Part shown: piece by piece, positions 20,652 to 31,501 of the stretch
How positions within the stretch are numbered: the stretch's first letter is position 1
Layout of the letters: each line of letters opens with the position of its first letter
Source: Akanthomyces muscarius
Taxonomy: Eukaryota > Ascomycota > Sordariomycetes > Hypocreales > Cordycipitaceae
Length of the DNA stretch: 64,000 bases
Direction: 5' to 3'
NCBI RefSeq assembly: GCF_028009165.1
Contig: NW_026611614.1
Coordinates: forward strand, 62,001-126,000
Made by a program: the position numbers and the translations under genes
Notes under the pieces: generated by a model
Seen by the model: the letters and a program-made list of their open reading frames with translations, nothing else
What the model was told of the DNA's origin: nothing
The model's database searches: none

Positions 20652-21320
20652 GTGTGCTGCTATTGCCTTCGCCTCACGCCCACGCACGCATTGCTATGCG
20701 GAATGTGTCCGGATATCACCCCCCTGACGGCAATAGTCAGCGCCTCTTCCATCCACGACTTAATAACGACCATCCCCGCACCGTACCGGCCGGCGCTAGG
20801 ACGGTACATAGTCAAGCGGTACCGGCAGACCCACGATCGAGCTCGTGCCGCGCGCACCTTATCGTCGCTCCAGCGGCACCTACGCCGTGGCACTTTCCCG
20901 ATGTCAATTCGAGACGCACTTAAAGTGCCCATTTTGTCCATTCACGATAACTTTACTAGAACGCCTGAGTGCGCTGCTGCTGTGTTTGCTCTCCACGCCG
21001 GAGTGCATGCTGCGCGACAGCCGGCCCTACGCGCGGTTATAGGTCAGGTGGCGGCGGAGCTTGCCTTCCTTTCTTCGCAAACTGATCTCCATACTGCGGA
21101 GTGGGAGCATGACTGGGCACGTTTCGTCACTGACACCGCGGCCGGCATGGTGCAGGCATACGGTTGCTCTTTAAATCGAGATGCAGACGGTGGCTGCCAC
21201 CTCGTTGGCATGTCAGCAGAAGCGGAGGCTGGCTTTTCCGCCATCCTTGGTGCCTCTGCTCTGTATGCAACGCGGCTATTGCAACTTGCGCAAGCCAACG
21301 CCGGCCACTTTGCGCGCTAA
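20652..21320 (+). CDS. Orphan ORF embedded in the OrsD/TLH wreck
   Basis: A 222-codon plus-strand frame, opposite in direction to the wreck around it, runs without a stop. The N-terminal part has Cys pairs (CCYCLRLTP, LLCGMC). The rest is Ala-rich and helical (AAAVFALHAGVHAARQPALR, then EWEHDWARFVTDTAAGMVQA). GC content is high, unlike the RIP-affected surroundings. I do not recognise it. It lies between two copies of a roughly 53-bp segment encoding the HCQRLF...HWFEV motif (20267-20325 and 21740-21795), so it may be cargo of an insertion or rearrangement. It may equally be a chance open frame. Confidence 0.35.
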   Translation: MCCYCLRLTPTHALLCGMCPDITPLTAIVSASSIHDLITTIPAPYRPALGRYIVKRYRQTHDRARAARTLSSLQRHLRRGTFPMSIRDALKVPILSIHDNFTRTPECAAAVFALHAGVHAARQPALRAVIGQVAAELAFLSSQTDLHTAEWEHDWARFVTDTAAGMVQAYGCSLNRDADGGCHLVGMSAEAEAGFSAILGASALYATRLLQLAQANAGHFAR

Positions 21321-21718
21321 AAGGGTGCTCAGAGGCAACAGACAAACAGGTCAATCTAGCATAGAAAAGGGTCCCTTCCTCTTACTTGAACCGCTAATTG
21401 AGCCTGGTTTTATAAAAGCTATAGTTCCTTTGTATATTTGCTTTAACTTGTTAGTATCTGCAGATAGACCTGTTACTCAAATTGTTGATGTCGGACAAAT
21501 TAGGCGGATTATTGGCAGCAGTAGGACGAGTCTTCTCTTTCCAATTTTGTTTACAGCGTCAATACATGATAGATCTGGTATAAATGTTTTGTGCCCACGT
21601 CGCCACCACTATCGCTTCGATTGGATCCAACCCACTCTAGTCACTCTCGCCTCCTGCTGGATTTAGTTGAAACGGCGGTGATGGTGTGTGGCCCTAATTT
21701 CCCTTTGAAGAATCATTC

Positions 21719-24700
21719 CTACCCTTCCCTTGACAATGCTTCAACCTCAAACCAATGGCTGGCTGGGCCGCCTGCAAATAGCCGCTGGCAATGTACGTTG
21801 GCCGTCCACGGCAGCGGTCTCCTCTCTGACGGTTGTGCCGTCTTATGCCTGCCCCGCTTCGCATCGTTCACCCAACCGTGTTGCTCTCGGCAGTGTTGCT
21901 GCATACCTCTGACTGTTCGCGCCACGTAGGAGCATGCGCAGCACCATAGCCTATCGGTTATAGGCGCGCGGATATATGGGATAGGCGGCTGCCTGTCGGG
22001 CAATTGATAATCGGCTAAGTCCGCCTGTGTGTTGTGTACCCCGGCGATGGCTTGCATGGCTTGTATGGTGGCTCTCCGCGAAGCTAGCGTAATGTAAGCA
22101 TGGTGGCTGGTTAAATGGGCTATAGCCTCGTTCTTGACGTATACCCACTGGCATTCTCCGCAAAATAAAAACGTAAATTGGCTGTCGTGGAAAAAGGGGT
22201 CTATGGCTGAACCTGCCTTGCGTGGCGCTATGGTGTCTTCGTTCCCTCTCTCGTAACCCTTCGCGCCTATTGACACGGGACTGGGCGGGAAAGTAAGGTT
22301 TGATGCAGCCCTGCCTGGCGTTAGTGATAGGTTACCTGTGGACAGTTGTGTTCCGCCTTTACAAGCCTGAGCCCTGTATGTCGATTGGTTCGCGGTGTAG
22401 ACAGCTTGCCGGCTAACCGGCAATGTCGGAAGCTCCATACTCTCCGCAGGACGCTTCTGGGAGACGGCCAGTCGCATGGTGGTATCCGGACGTATGGGGT
22501 CCGCTACACGGAGGAACGCGTGCCATTGCCGTGAAACATTATGATATAGACGAAGAAGCCTAGGCTGAAGCTTGTCGGGGAACGCGCCACCTAGCCCGTA
22601 TGTTGAGTGCCTTTGCGTTGGTCGATGGCCGCTCTGCCACGTAAACGCAATGCTGTCATTCCATCTAGAAGCCGTCTCGTCAAAGCGGTTAAAAAGAGTG
22701 GCACCGGCAACGTGTTTCTCTGCAATGGCTATAGACAGCTGCCGGTATAGCTGGGCGCCTATACCCTGTGGTACTGCAGGTAAACCCTGAGCGAGCTGTT
22801 TGAGGTGCTTAGAGAATGTGCATGTCTTCTATGTATGCTCTGTAGCCGCTGGTGAAAAGAGAAGCACTTCCTCTTTGTCTACATGGGGATAAGCACAGCG
22901 TAGCATAGACAGCGTTGGTTGGATATAGACAAGGTACTGGTATAGAAGCTCGCCTAGCCGAGTAGGCAGGAATCTCGCGACTTGAAACTCGTTATTAGTA
23001 CTAAGCCGACTTTTCATATAACGAGTGATATAGCAGGCTGACCCTCGGTGGAAAACCACACCTCGAAGCTAAGAAGATGTGTTAACACGAAGAAGCGTCA
23101 AGAGTTCAGAAATACGGCTGCCCTGGCCACCATATCTATAGACGGCTATCATTTAATCTTTTAAAAGCGTATCATACTTCTCAATATAGCTTATGACTGC
23201 GCGTAGGTCCTATCACTTTATGCCGTCCCTAATACGGTCTTTTCATAATAACCTATCTATTAGCGCGATACAAGCTCTTTTCACAAGCTGTATATACGCG
23301 CTCGACAACCTGTTGGCGGGGTCTGTCACGAAGGAGTAGCCGGCAGATCTTTCTGAGATTCGGTCTCGGAGTTCCCGGACCCGCGGTTGAGGAGGTTGCC
23401 AGCTGTATAGCAAGTGCTCACTCTGCTTGGCAACCCGTTCGGTCGCTGCAGCCAGGAGGTTACGAAACCCGTCTATGGTCAAATAGTGGTTCCCATCCCA
23501 GGAGATCTCCTCCCCGTCCTCGCTCCACTTAAAGAGAAACGCAGGGCCATCCGTACGGCTCAGACTTATGCTGTACGCCAAGAGGCTGAAAAACTCACCA
23601 AGAGGCGTGAGGGTGCTGTCACATATCTTCTCACGTCGCATACGGCAGAGGAGGTCGAGCTGGCCACGTCTCGGCCGCGCCGGCAGGCCAATATACTCAT
23701 AGGCCACACAAGGCAGGGTACCTTCCAGAATGATGAGGCGTGCGCAATAGATAAAGCCTGAGAGGTGCGTTGTATAGGTGGCCGGGCGTGCAAATTTAGC
23801 CCCGTTGTCGCCAGAAAGGCCACACACAGCGCTAAAGTAGACAAGTAGCGTGGAGCTTGCTTAGCCATCGTCGAACTCTTCTATGGCTATGAAAAGACAG
23901 AATCGCAGCATAACATCTAGCTGTCAATCTTACGCAGGCTTCGTAGTAGCCTCCTCCTCCTAGCCACTCTCCGCGTTAGGATCGCTTACTGGGCTTACGC
24001 GGCCTGACTCTATGTAGGACGAGGGCGGTGTGATCGCCTCCTCTTTATCGTCGCTGTCATCTGTACCGTCGTCTTGGAAGTCAGAGTCTTCCCCACTGCT
24101 GCCATCACTATTAGAGTTGTGCTTAGACTTGGAGCTAGAACTGCTGAGTAATCTATATTTTATGTCATCGTGCTCTCCCACCCCGGCGCCTGGAGAGAAA
24201 ATTATTGTATCGTTGACATATAGGTCGGAGACAGTCCCCGGATCTATTCGGGTCCTATGGAAGCCGCGTGTGTGGCGGACGTCACTGGTGAACTCGACAG
24301 TCTCTGACCACACCGGATCTTCCCATAGCTTCTATAAAGCCTGGCCCTGCTTAAAGGTAATGCTCCGCTTTGTTACCGCCTTGGCGGAGGCACGAGGCAT
24401 GCGCTATAGTCGCAGCTATATGTAGAGATAACGCTTTAGAAGACGACTATACTAGCGCTCAGAGCGCTTATGCACGACGAGCTGAAACGGCGCCCTGTAT
24501 AGTTGGTCGATAAACCTACCACACAGCTATCGTCGTATAGCCGTGTCGGTATGAGCCACTGTATCTGCGCATCGATTAAATATTCTGTCAAGCGCGCGTA
24601 TGATAGTTTGGAGTCTGGCTTCATCTTATGCCGGACTTTCCAGTTGGACACAGCCGTACGCACCAAGATAGTACGATCCGTCTGCCGCCGGCGTTTGATA

Positions 24701-24970
24701 CAGTGTAATGAGAAGGCGCCGGTCCGCCTGCGCGAAGAGCGTATCCCACTGCGTTCGGCGCATCTAGTTGCTCACGAGGAGAAGGGAAGGCTGTTCCCGC
24801 ACCGTTCGAGGAGTAGATTGTATAAACGACGGTAGAGGCGAGGATAGCGATGTGCTAGTGAGGCGATGCAGCTCAGCGTCGCAGATCGCCTCGGCCTGCC
24901 TGTCTAACTCGGCGTCCCCAACAGCCAGGACCGCCAGGTCGGCTGTGCCAGCAGTCGGGTCGGCAGACAC
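21719..24970 (-). pseudogene. OrsD-finger, TLH-associated protein with recombinase-like core, decayed
   Basis: Minus-strand pieces in order: 24970-24436 reads RRTQWDTLFAQADRRLLITL and, after a one-base A insertion, ILVRTAVSNWKVRHKMKPDS. 24313-23960 is an acidic Ser/Asp-rich stretch. 23827-23243 reads HLSGFIYCARLIILEGTLP, GYSFVTDPANRLSSAYIQLV. 23059-22829 reads LSTNNEFQVARFLPTRLGEL and LLYQYLVYIQPTLSML. After a TAG the frame runs through LYRQLSIAIAEKHV, TWQSGHRPTQRHSTYGLGGA and RLYHNVSRQWHAFL. It ends in two zinc-finger-like parts, FLFCGECQWVYV...HLTSHH and CCACSYVARTVRGMQQHCRE. The last part matches the OrsD domain. The central YRQ...GHRxxxxxxxYG order resembles the R-H-Y boxes of tyrosine recombinases, but that is inference. 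Confidence 0.6.
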
Positions 24971-24974
24971 ACGC

Positions 24975-26020
24975 CAAGCGGCAAGGATGTCACCAGGGAA
25001 CTATACCGCCAAAAATGGCAACACCACCAGCGAGCCCATTCCACTGGAGCTCATCAGCGGCTGGCATGCGATGGGTGCCAAATTGGGCTGCCGTACGTGC
25101 CTCAAGTCATGGCGGCGCTGTCATGGCTTTTTCATCACGAGATAGCAACTGATTTGGCGCCTTCTAGCAGTGGAGCACGTCTGCCGCGTATCAAGTGCTC
25201 TCTCTGGAGTTCAACTACTAGGTACATAGGGCATACGCGACAATTCTGCTTGCCTTGAGCTGGTCACAATTTAGGCGGCATTTGTGGCAGGTCAGAGATG
25301 GAGGCTCACTGGCGACCTCCCCCAACGAGCCCTGTCCCTTGCAGTTGCCAAACTTGGTGTGAACGAGATGCTCCAGCTGCTCAGGCGTCGCCGACATGAT
25401 ATCTTTTATTTCTCTAGTTCTATAATATCCAATACGGTCAGCCTTGATGGGCTCCTGAGCCGCCTCTCCAAGGTTTGTTATCTGTGGACGCCAAAGCACG
25501 TTGGACGGCCAGTGATAGTTAGCAATGGCTTGTCCGTGACAAGCGAGAGTTTCGACTAAAAAGCTCTTCCTCGGTCGAGAGGGATCGCCACACTCGCAAT
25601 ATGCACCCTACTCTGTCAACATCGAAAGCACTATCTCTGCCATGATGGACAATTTTATTGATTAAATGCGAATGAGTGATCCTGACTGAGCTATAAAAGC
25701 TTCCTTCTTTAGTTGGAGGGTCTTTATAATGTGTTCTTAGTTGTACTTGGATCCTGCGGATGTAGAGCTTCCGTGTATCACAGTATGCATAATAACGATT
25801 GTTTTTACACTTGGTGTATTTAGGTTTTAGCTCATTAGAAGGGTCTTGGCCTTTTTGTCTATAAATCTTGTTGTCTAGTACTCACATGTAAGCAAAGTTC
25901 TCGTGTTTGTGGGGAAATTGAGGCTACTTAGTGACGGTCACTTGCAGATTCACACTCAAAGGTTCAAAAAGCTGGTCGCTACCGAGACTCAGTTTAATAG
26001 AGGAATGCTACATAAGTATT
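24975..26020. other. Gene-poor stretch next to the OrsD wreck
   Basis: A minus frame at 25218-25499 has two Cys pairs (TCHKCRLNCDQLK) and a plausible helical part, but no partner exon or known family. The remainder, 25560-26020, is AT-rich and holds no supported feature. Confidence 0.3.
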
Positions 26021-26032
26021 AGCTAGTAGCTT

Positions 26033-26289
26033 TCATTTACTTTTCTCTTGGGTGGTTTCGCTAGTCTTGTCGCCCGAGTTGGTGGCCGTACTGTGCTCCT
26101 TGCTCTCTGGATCGTCGAGCAGCGGTTTTTTGAACGTTCCGTTGAATTCCCAGGCATTTAGACCAACCCTCTTGTGGCCCTGTTTTTCCAGTCTGTCAGC
26201 CTCGCTGTCCGGTTCTGGTGCGGTGGTTAGCAGAGAGCGATGAGTTTATAGAAACACCTACTTTTGGTTGGCGTCTCCTGGTTCGGCAT
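26033..26289 (-). CDS. Small hydrophilic two-exon protein (69 residues)
   Basis: ATG 26289 starts a short exon 26289-26262 (28 nt). A 47-nt intron at 26261-26215 has a GTAGGT donor, a TGCTAACC branch site and a CACCAG acceptor. Exon 2 is 26214-26033 and ends in TGA. The spliced frame is 69 residues, highly charged, with no signal peptide or membrane segment. Its core, RVGLNAWEFNGTFKKPLL, is the only non-acidic, hydrophobic-containing part and may be a conserved binding motif. The C-terminus is Ser/Thr/Glu/Lys-rich and disordered. I do not recognise the family. The precise splice signals and phase make it a real gene candidate. Confidence 0.5.
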
Positions 26290-26309
26290 TTGTGCGTGCA
26301 GAGAAAGTC

Positions 26310-27120
26310 TAGTATACTTCCATCTGGAACAGGCACAGAGGATATGGGCCTTTGCTACTAACTTTATACGGCGCACGATCTTTGCGAAGTACGGAACTTA
26401 CGTTTCGTATGCAGCAGCCGAAACCCTCTGTATTTACTTTGGGCTCGATCTAACATTAGTGCGAAGCTTAGCTGCCACAGGGGAAGCCCACGACAACTAT
26501 GAGGCAAAAGGTGACGGATGGGAGTAACCGTATGATCGACTTCTTCAGAGCTATACGAAGCAGACAGTATAATAGGTCGGGCGCGTGCTATCTTCGAGCA
26601 TCCCGAAAGGAAAGGAACTAGTGAATAAAAATTATATTTAGTTAAAAATTCTGTCCACACGCAATTAAGAATTTTGCTAGGTATAGAGATATTTTGTGCT
26701 TGTGTCTCGCAGCGCAGATAAATTCAGGCTCAGCGGAAAGCCCCCAAGTAGCCCGCCTCTAATAGGGACAACATTCGCACAGTAACCTACCTATGGGGCG
26801 TCCTCATCGACTAGGCACTGCCGCATAAGCCCAGGCTTGAGCTCAGCCACATTTAGAGACCCCCAACACTCATTCTACCAATGACGCGCACTCTCTGCGA
26901 AATGTAGGGTTTCCTTAAGACCAAGTCGAATTGCAATTTTTAGATAATTAACTTCATTCCTTTGCGTTCACAGCGCGGATTATAACGTAGTAGCTTTAAA
27001 GAGAGAAAGGAGAAAACAAGTGCCGTGCTGGGTCGGCCGATGGGACGGTATAGCTTCGCACGTGATATTTAGCATGAGGTAGTCTTTTGATGGGCATGCC
27101 CCGCTATTGCCCCGCGTGGC
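26310..27120. other. Intergenic
   Basis: Short frames only; nothing recognisable. The 3' part is AT-rich and lies upstream of the ATG at 27132, so it may contain that gene's promoter. Confidence 0.3.
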
Positions 27121-27131
27121 AGTAAGAAAAT

Positions 27132-27679
27132 ATGCTGTTCAATCGGGCAGCGCTGTTTGAGGCTCTCACGCTGCAAGCGGCGACGGAAGCAAATGTGGGA
27201 GTCAAAAGCAAAACATATACCGCGATGAGCGATGCAATCAAGGTAGTCAATCTGCCTTCGGATCAACAAGAGCTCTTGCTCGGGTTCCTGCAACATGCTA
27301 AAGAGGATCCCGAGGGATGGGTACCAGCAGGCAATTATGATGGAATGGACCAATACGCGAAGGATATTTACCATCGTATTAGTCGGATCCTAACATTGGT
27401 GAGTTGAGCTCGTCAACTTTCGCAGCAGATGTATATTAACGAATATTGCAGAGTGAGCGATGCACTCTTCTACGAATTTGCGGGCAGCCTCCCAATCCGA
27501 AATACTTCTTTGATGCTGGTGGCCTGATACCGATCGCAGGCAAGGGCTACTCCGCATCAGATGGACATCAGAATGTCGAGCTTGTACTTGGTGCAAAGGG
27601 TCACATATCAAAGGAGATAGCTGTCCAAGTGCAGGATGGTTGCACATTCTACCTATTGTGGATAGTCAAGAAAGAATAG
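27132..27679 (+). CDS. Hypothetical protein, two exons, intact
   Basis: Exon 1 is 27132-27398. A 53-nt intron at 27399-27451 has a GTGAGT donor, an ATTAACG branch-like site and a TTGCAG acceptor. Exon 2 is 27452-27679. The phase is kept and the product is 164 residues. The first 85 residues are helical (ALFEALTLQAATEANVGVK, LLLGFLQHAKED). The second exon is probably a small beta domain (KYFFDAGGLIPIAGKGYS, then IAVQVQDGCTFYLLWIVKKE). There is no signal peptide. The stop is 30 bases from the stop of the convergent gene at 27709. I do not recognise the family. Confidence 0.6.
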
Positions 27680-27708
27680 ACCCTATTTAGACATTGTCTG
27701 TGTGCAAC

Positions 27709-29190
27709 TCATCGCTCTGAACTGTACCAGATGAACTCGTTGGCATTCAGGTGGTAGTTGGGGGTTTCGGTAGACACGGGATCATGTTGACACGAGGTAT
27801 TCAAATTGAACAGACCGGGTTGCATCCGGTAATTGTTCATTTCCCCAACAATATTTGCGCTTTGGGCTTCCATGGGGTTCATGGTGTCCGTGAAGGAACC
27901 AGGCTGCATCTGGTGATTGTTTGTTTCCCCAGCGACATCGGTAGCTCCGTGAAACCACAACAAGTGGTTGACGTTCATGCGGTAATTCGAAACTGGCTGA
28001 GATTCAGTCCCAAGGGATTGGCGATTGTCGAACTGTCTCTCATTAATGCTGACACCGCGAGGCATAGTTCCCTGGCCCCATTGGGTGGAGTCTGTGCTGT
28101 CTTCCGGTGGCTGTGTCATTTGGGCTGCCCTAAGCAGACTCATTATGTTGGACGCAGCGTGCTGTTCCATTCCCTCATCTGTCGATGCCTCCCAGTTTGG
28201 TTGAGAAGGTGGCGTGGAGACTTGCTCATGCTGACGTTGTGGAGCCCAAAGTAGATTATGTTGATAATCGAGCAATAGGTTTGCCAATTGGTCGACTATC
28301 GGTGAAGCTAATAGCCAGTCAAGTGCGTTTGTAGAATGAATTGCCTTGATGCTTGCATCGAAGTCTTCTTTCCGGAGACATCTCCCTTCTTCGCAACTGT
28401 GATAGTCAGTCAACTGCTTTATTTGAGACGCAAAAAGGACTTGCATAGAATCCGGTATGACATCTAGGAAAAAGAGTCCTAGTGTCCGCCTGGAGTTTTC
28501 AATGTCGAGGGTTTCCTCAATAGTTGCGTTGGAATCATGCGATTTTTTTGCTTGCGAGGTGTTGTTATTGGTTCGCGCGAGGGCGTCACAAAACATTAAT
28601 CGACGCTTGCCAGCTCTAATAATGGATCTGCAAGAAGTGATAGTGTTTTGCGCGTTATCGCAGCCCATAAACTGCAGATATTTCTGAATAGAGTTCGTTC
28701 TCTGATATACTTCCCCCCTTGGGAACACGCGTTGGAAAGACATATAGAAGACGATGCTTGTGAATCTTGCCACAACCCTTTGAAGTTGTAACTGCGAGTA
28801 CTGCTGTATGGCAGCCTTGACGAATCGTTGACGATAAACCTCTGTTGTGAATGGGGTTTCCGGCGCAGCAGAGTGAGATAAGACCGGCCACCAGAATAGA
28901 CGAGGATCTTGGAGCCAGGACGGAAATTGGCAAGAAATGGAGTTTGGGACATCGACATCAGCCTTGGTGATTGACTTCACTCGGGCTTTTTCGCGTTGGC
29001 AGGTATTTGTAAATTGCCGTAGAGACGCGTACAGTCTTTGGAGAGTTGCATGGTTTTTCTGGTCTTGGAACATCACATCGGCGGAGTCATCATCCTCGTA
29101 GGGATCCAAGAGGCTTCGCAGTTCTAGAACAGTTACCGGTTTGTGGCGTTTCGAACCCGGATTATTGTCGCCGGCTTTGCGTTTAAGCAT
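27709..29190 (-). CDS. Large hypothetical nuclear-type protein with C-terminal short repeats
   Basis: An intact single frame of 493 residues starts at ATG 29190. The N-terminus is basic (KRKAGDNNPGSKRHKP), a likely nuclear localisation signal. Residues 60-330 are helical and rich in Gln and Arg, with LFWWPVLSHSAAPETPF and QLQRVVARFTSIVFYMSFQR. Residues 340-493 are disordered and contain an imperfect repeat around NNYRMQPG and NYHLNANEFIWYSSER (NYRMNVNHLLWFHG, NNHQMQPGSF, NNYRMQPGLF, NYHLNANEFIWY). I do not recognise the family. The layout (basic head, helical middle, repeated Asn/Tyr/Trp motifs) would fit a transcription-related protein. It is convergent with the 27132 gene. Confidence 0.6.
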   Translation of the reverse strand: MLKRKAGDNNPGSKRHKPVTVLELRSLLDPYEDDDSADVMFQDQKNHATLQRLYASLRQFTNTCQREKARVKSITKADVDVPNSISCQFPSWLQDPRLFWWPVLSHSAAPETPFTTEVYRQRFVKAAIQQYSQLQLQRVVARFTSIVFYMSFQRVFPRGEVYQRTNSIQKYLQFMGCDNAQNTITSCRSIIRAGKRRLMFCDALARTNNNTSQAKKSHDSNATIEETLDIENSRRTLGLFFLDVIPDSMQVLFASQIKQLTDYHSCEEGRCLRKEDFDASIKAIHSTNALDWLLASPIVDQLANLLLDYQHNLLWAPQRQHEQVSTPPSQPNWEASTDEGMEQHAASNIMSLLRAAQMTQPPEDSTDSTQWGQGTMPRGVSINERQFDNRQSLGTESQPVSNYRMNVNHLLWFHGATDVAGETNNHQMQPGSFTDTMNPMEAQSANIVGEMNNYRMQPGLFNLNTSCQHDPVSTETPNYHLNANEFIWYSSER

Positions 29191-29319
29191 AGTGTTGAGC
29201 TCGTGTGTTCCTTGTGAAGGGAGAAAAGAAGTTCTGCCTATCTGTCATTTTCCTCTCTTCCTTGTGCAGCTGGGGCTGAACGAAGCTCAACCCTTGTGTG
29301 TGCGGGGCTGATCAGCAGG

Positions 29320-29374
29320 GAGAAAAGGAAGCTAACCCAAAGCGATCCTATGTGTGCTGTAGCTTCCTTTTCTC
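29320..29374. repeat. 14-bp stem inverted repeat upstream of the 27709-29190 gene
   Basis: GAGAAAAGGAAGCT at 29320-29333 returns as its exact reverse complement at 29361-29374. It lies 130-185 bases upstream of the minus-strand start codon at 29190. It could be a regulator site or a hairpin in the 5' leader. Confidence 0.6.
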
Positions 29375-29753
29375 TGTGGCCGTCGCGAGGAGACAATAGG
29401 CTCGCTCAGCCAGTGATTGGTCTCTGAATCGTCTGTTCCAATAGAGGTGGTGTATGCACATCGGTCACAAACGCAGGCCCGGTAGCGTGGAAGTTTTCCC
29501 CGGCAGCTAACCAGCCTCGAGGATCTCGAAAGCCTGTCGGAGGAGGACCTGCCGCGTCCGTATAGCTCGGCCGGGCTCTGACACGGATGGGATAGAGTAC
29601 ATAATACTTTTACGTATGCGAAGAGGCCATAATCCGTCATTATAATAGAAGACGGCGAATAAATACAAATAGGATAATTAGGTCAGGGTAGGAACTGTAA
29701 AAGCAATCTCTTCATTTTTCATCACGACAATACCTCCCTGATACTTATTAGCC

Positions 29754-30284
29754 ATGTCAAACAAGTTCAACTACCTCGTTTGGAAAAGTTCTGAAGCAGT
29801 GCGTTAACAGCCCCCCCCCTCTCACTTTGTTTTAGCATCCTTGAACTGATTCATCCAGCTCTCTGCGGATGGCATGCTATCAGACTACCGTGAGGCCATT
29901 GCGTGGTTCGCACGATATAATGGAGAGAAAGAGCTTGAAGTCACTCGCGTAGGACTTATTGGAATTGGCCGTTATAAGAATGGGCATCAAGAGATTACGT
30001 CACAAGCTGAGACTCCATTTATGAAGGTGGTGTCAGAGTATCTCTATCAAGTACCCTCTGTCCTGAATGCCATCTCTCATTTCTTTGCCACTAAACCGGT
30101 TTGGCGAGCTCTGAGAGACCCTAACATCACCTGCATGCCACCAATTTTGCGGGAATTTGGTCACGTCCTTTTGATTACAGGGCCGATGACCGATGAAGAG
30201 GCTCCAGAGAAAATCAAGCAAATAATGATTTTCGACAGATATATGGATAGTAATCGGGATTTTTGTTGGCATTTTTACTATTGA
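29754..30284 (+). CDS. Hypothetical protein, two exons, intact
   Basis: A 45-nt first exon, 29754-29798, encodes MSNKFNYLVWKSSEA. A 60-nt intron at 29799-29858 has a GTGCGT donor, a long C/T tract and an ATCCAG acceptor. Exon 2 is 29859-30284. The splice is in phase and the product is 156 residues. The protein is compact with mixed helix and strand. It contains REAIAWFARYNGEKELEV, a PPILREFGHVLLITGPM segment and an aromatic C-terminus. It lacks a signal peptide. The family is unknown to me. Confidence 0.5.
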
Positions 30285-30723
30285 CCCGCGACAATGGCTT
30301 AAAAACTCTCTATCTATCTCTGAATTTATATATTTTTGCTATTCTACTCTCCTCATTCATAATTCTGATAATGGCTCACCAAATTAAAAGGGTTTGCACA
30401 GGCGATCGTTGCACAGAGTGCACTGAGAACGTGCTTGCTTTGGCTGCATGCACTGACTGCTCCTTACGCTTTTGTGGCAGGCATTTTTTGTTTCCCAGTA
30501 GTACCAAAAGGTGATTTGTCTGTTGATGCGTTTCGTCATATGCAACTAACACCAGTCAGCTCCTTCAGGAAGACGCATGAGATTATGAAGCCTACACAAC
30601 CAGTTAGCAAGTAAATTCATATAAATAAATCTATAAATGAACGGCCGCCCGTCGTTTGAACCTTCGTTGCTTTCTGGTAGCTACCGATTCTACTCAGTAT
30701 TACCATAATCGCGGCTTATCACT

Positions 30724-30984
30724 ATGAGTTCCCTGATACACCGCGTTTCCGTTCACACGGTTGCTCGCCAGGCACTAGAGCGATTAGGTTTCAACGGTGT
30801 CCCCGCGAGAACGCTCCTTGCCCGACTGGATGACTTCTTGACAGATTATGTGACTGGAAATGAGGTAAATGGGGCCGAACCGCAGAGCGAAGACGAACAC
30901 GAAGAGCTTGCGGATATTGCGACAGCGTGGTTAGACGATAAACGACGAGGACTGTTACACTGGCCATTGCTAGACAATCCTTGA
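30724..30984 (+). CDS. Small acidic hypothetical protein (86 residues)
   Basis: An ATG-started frame follows an AT-rich leader. The protein has an N-terminal helix (VSVHTVARQALERLGF), an Asp/Glu-rich middle (EPQSEDEHEELADIATAW) and a short Trp-containing C-terminus. There is no signal peptide. Its codon use is more coding-like than its neighbours. The family is unknown. Confidence 0.4.
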   Translation: MSSLIHRVSVHTVARQALERLGFNGVPARTLLARLDDFLTDYVTGNEVNGAEPQSEDEHEELADIATAWLDDKRRGLLHWPLLDNP

Positions 30985-30994
30985 CATTTGCGGT

Positions 30995-31501
30995 ATGACA
31001 CTCGGGACCATGGCTTGTAAAAAAACACGACATTTTCTTAGAAACATGCTAATATTGCTTAGAATTGCACAGCAGATGAAAATCTTGATTGTGGCACTCA
31101 ACTGCGCACGAGACAATTCCGCTCACCACGACCTGACTCATAAAAGGTATACTGCTGTCGCCCAAGCTGAACTCATCAAGAGACGACACAAGAAGAAATT
31201 GAGAGTGCAGCCATGTCTAAGCGACCGCGCACTGTGCCAAGTCTTATCGCCACTACTCGACCATCCTGATCAGACAATCAATGGCCCAACTGATACTCTC
31301 AGCTATCTGTTTGAAGCTCAGCTACGACGGGATAAAATGGTGGGGCTACCGGATTTTTGTTGCCCATCACAGTGCTGTGAGGGCCACTCCAGCCAAGCTC
31401 GAGCAGCAGCACGGACCTTCAGCTATCTCCGAGAAATCGAAATCATCTCAGGATTAGGCACATTCGATGAGGAGACGCTTCACATTGCGGCTCAGGCCTG
31501 A
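30995..31501 (+). CDS. Hypothetical frame (uncertain)
   Basis: A 168-codon frame directly follows the small acidic ORF. The second half (LSYLFEAQLRRDKMVGLPDF, then RTFSYLREIEIISGLGTF) reads like protein. The first part does not, and may be intronic. After TGA at 31499-31501 the same frame continues with a coding-like stretch to about 31620. This could be a decayed gene; no family is recognised. Confidence 0.25.
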   Translation: MTLGTMACKKTRHFLRNMLILLRIAQQMKILIVALNCARDNSAHHDLTHKRYTAVAQAELIKRRHKKKLRVQPCLSDRALCQVLSPLLDHPDQTINGPTDTLSYLFEAQLRRDKMVGLPDFCCPSQCCEGHSSQARAAARTFSYLREIEIISGLGTFDEETLHIAAQA

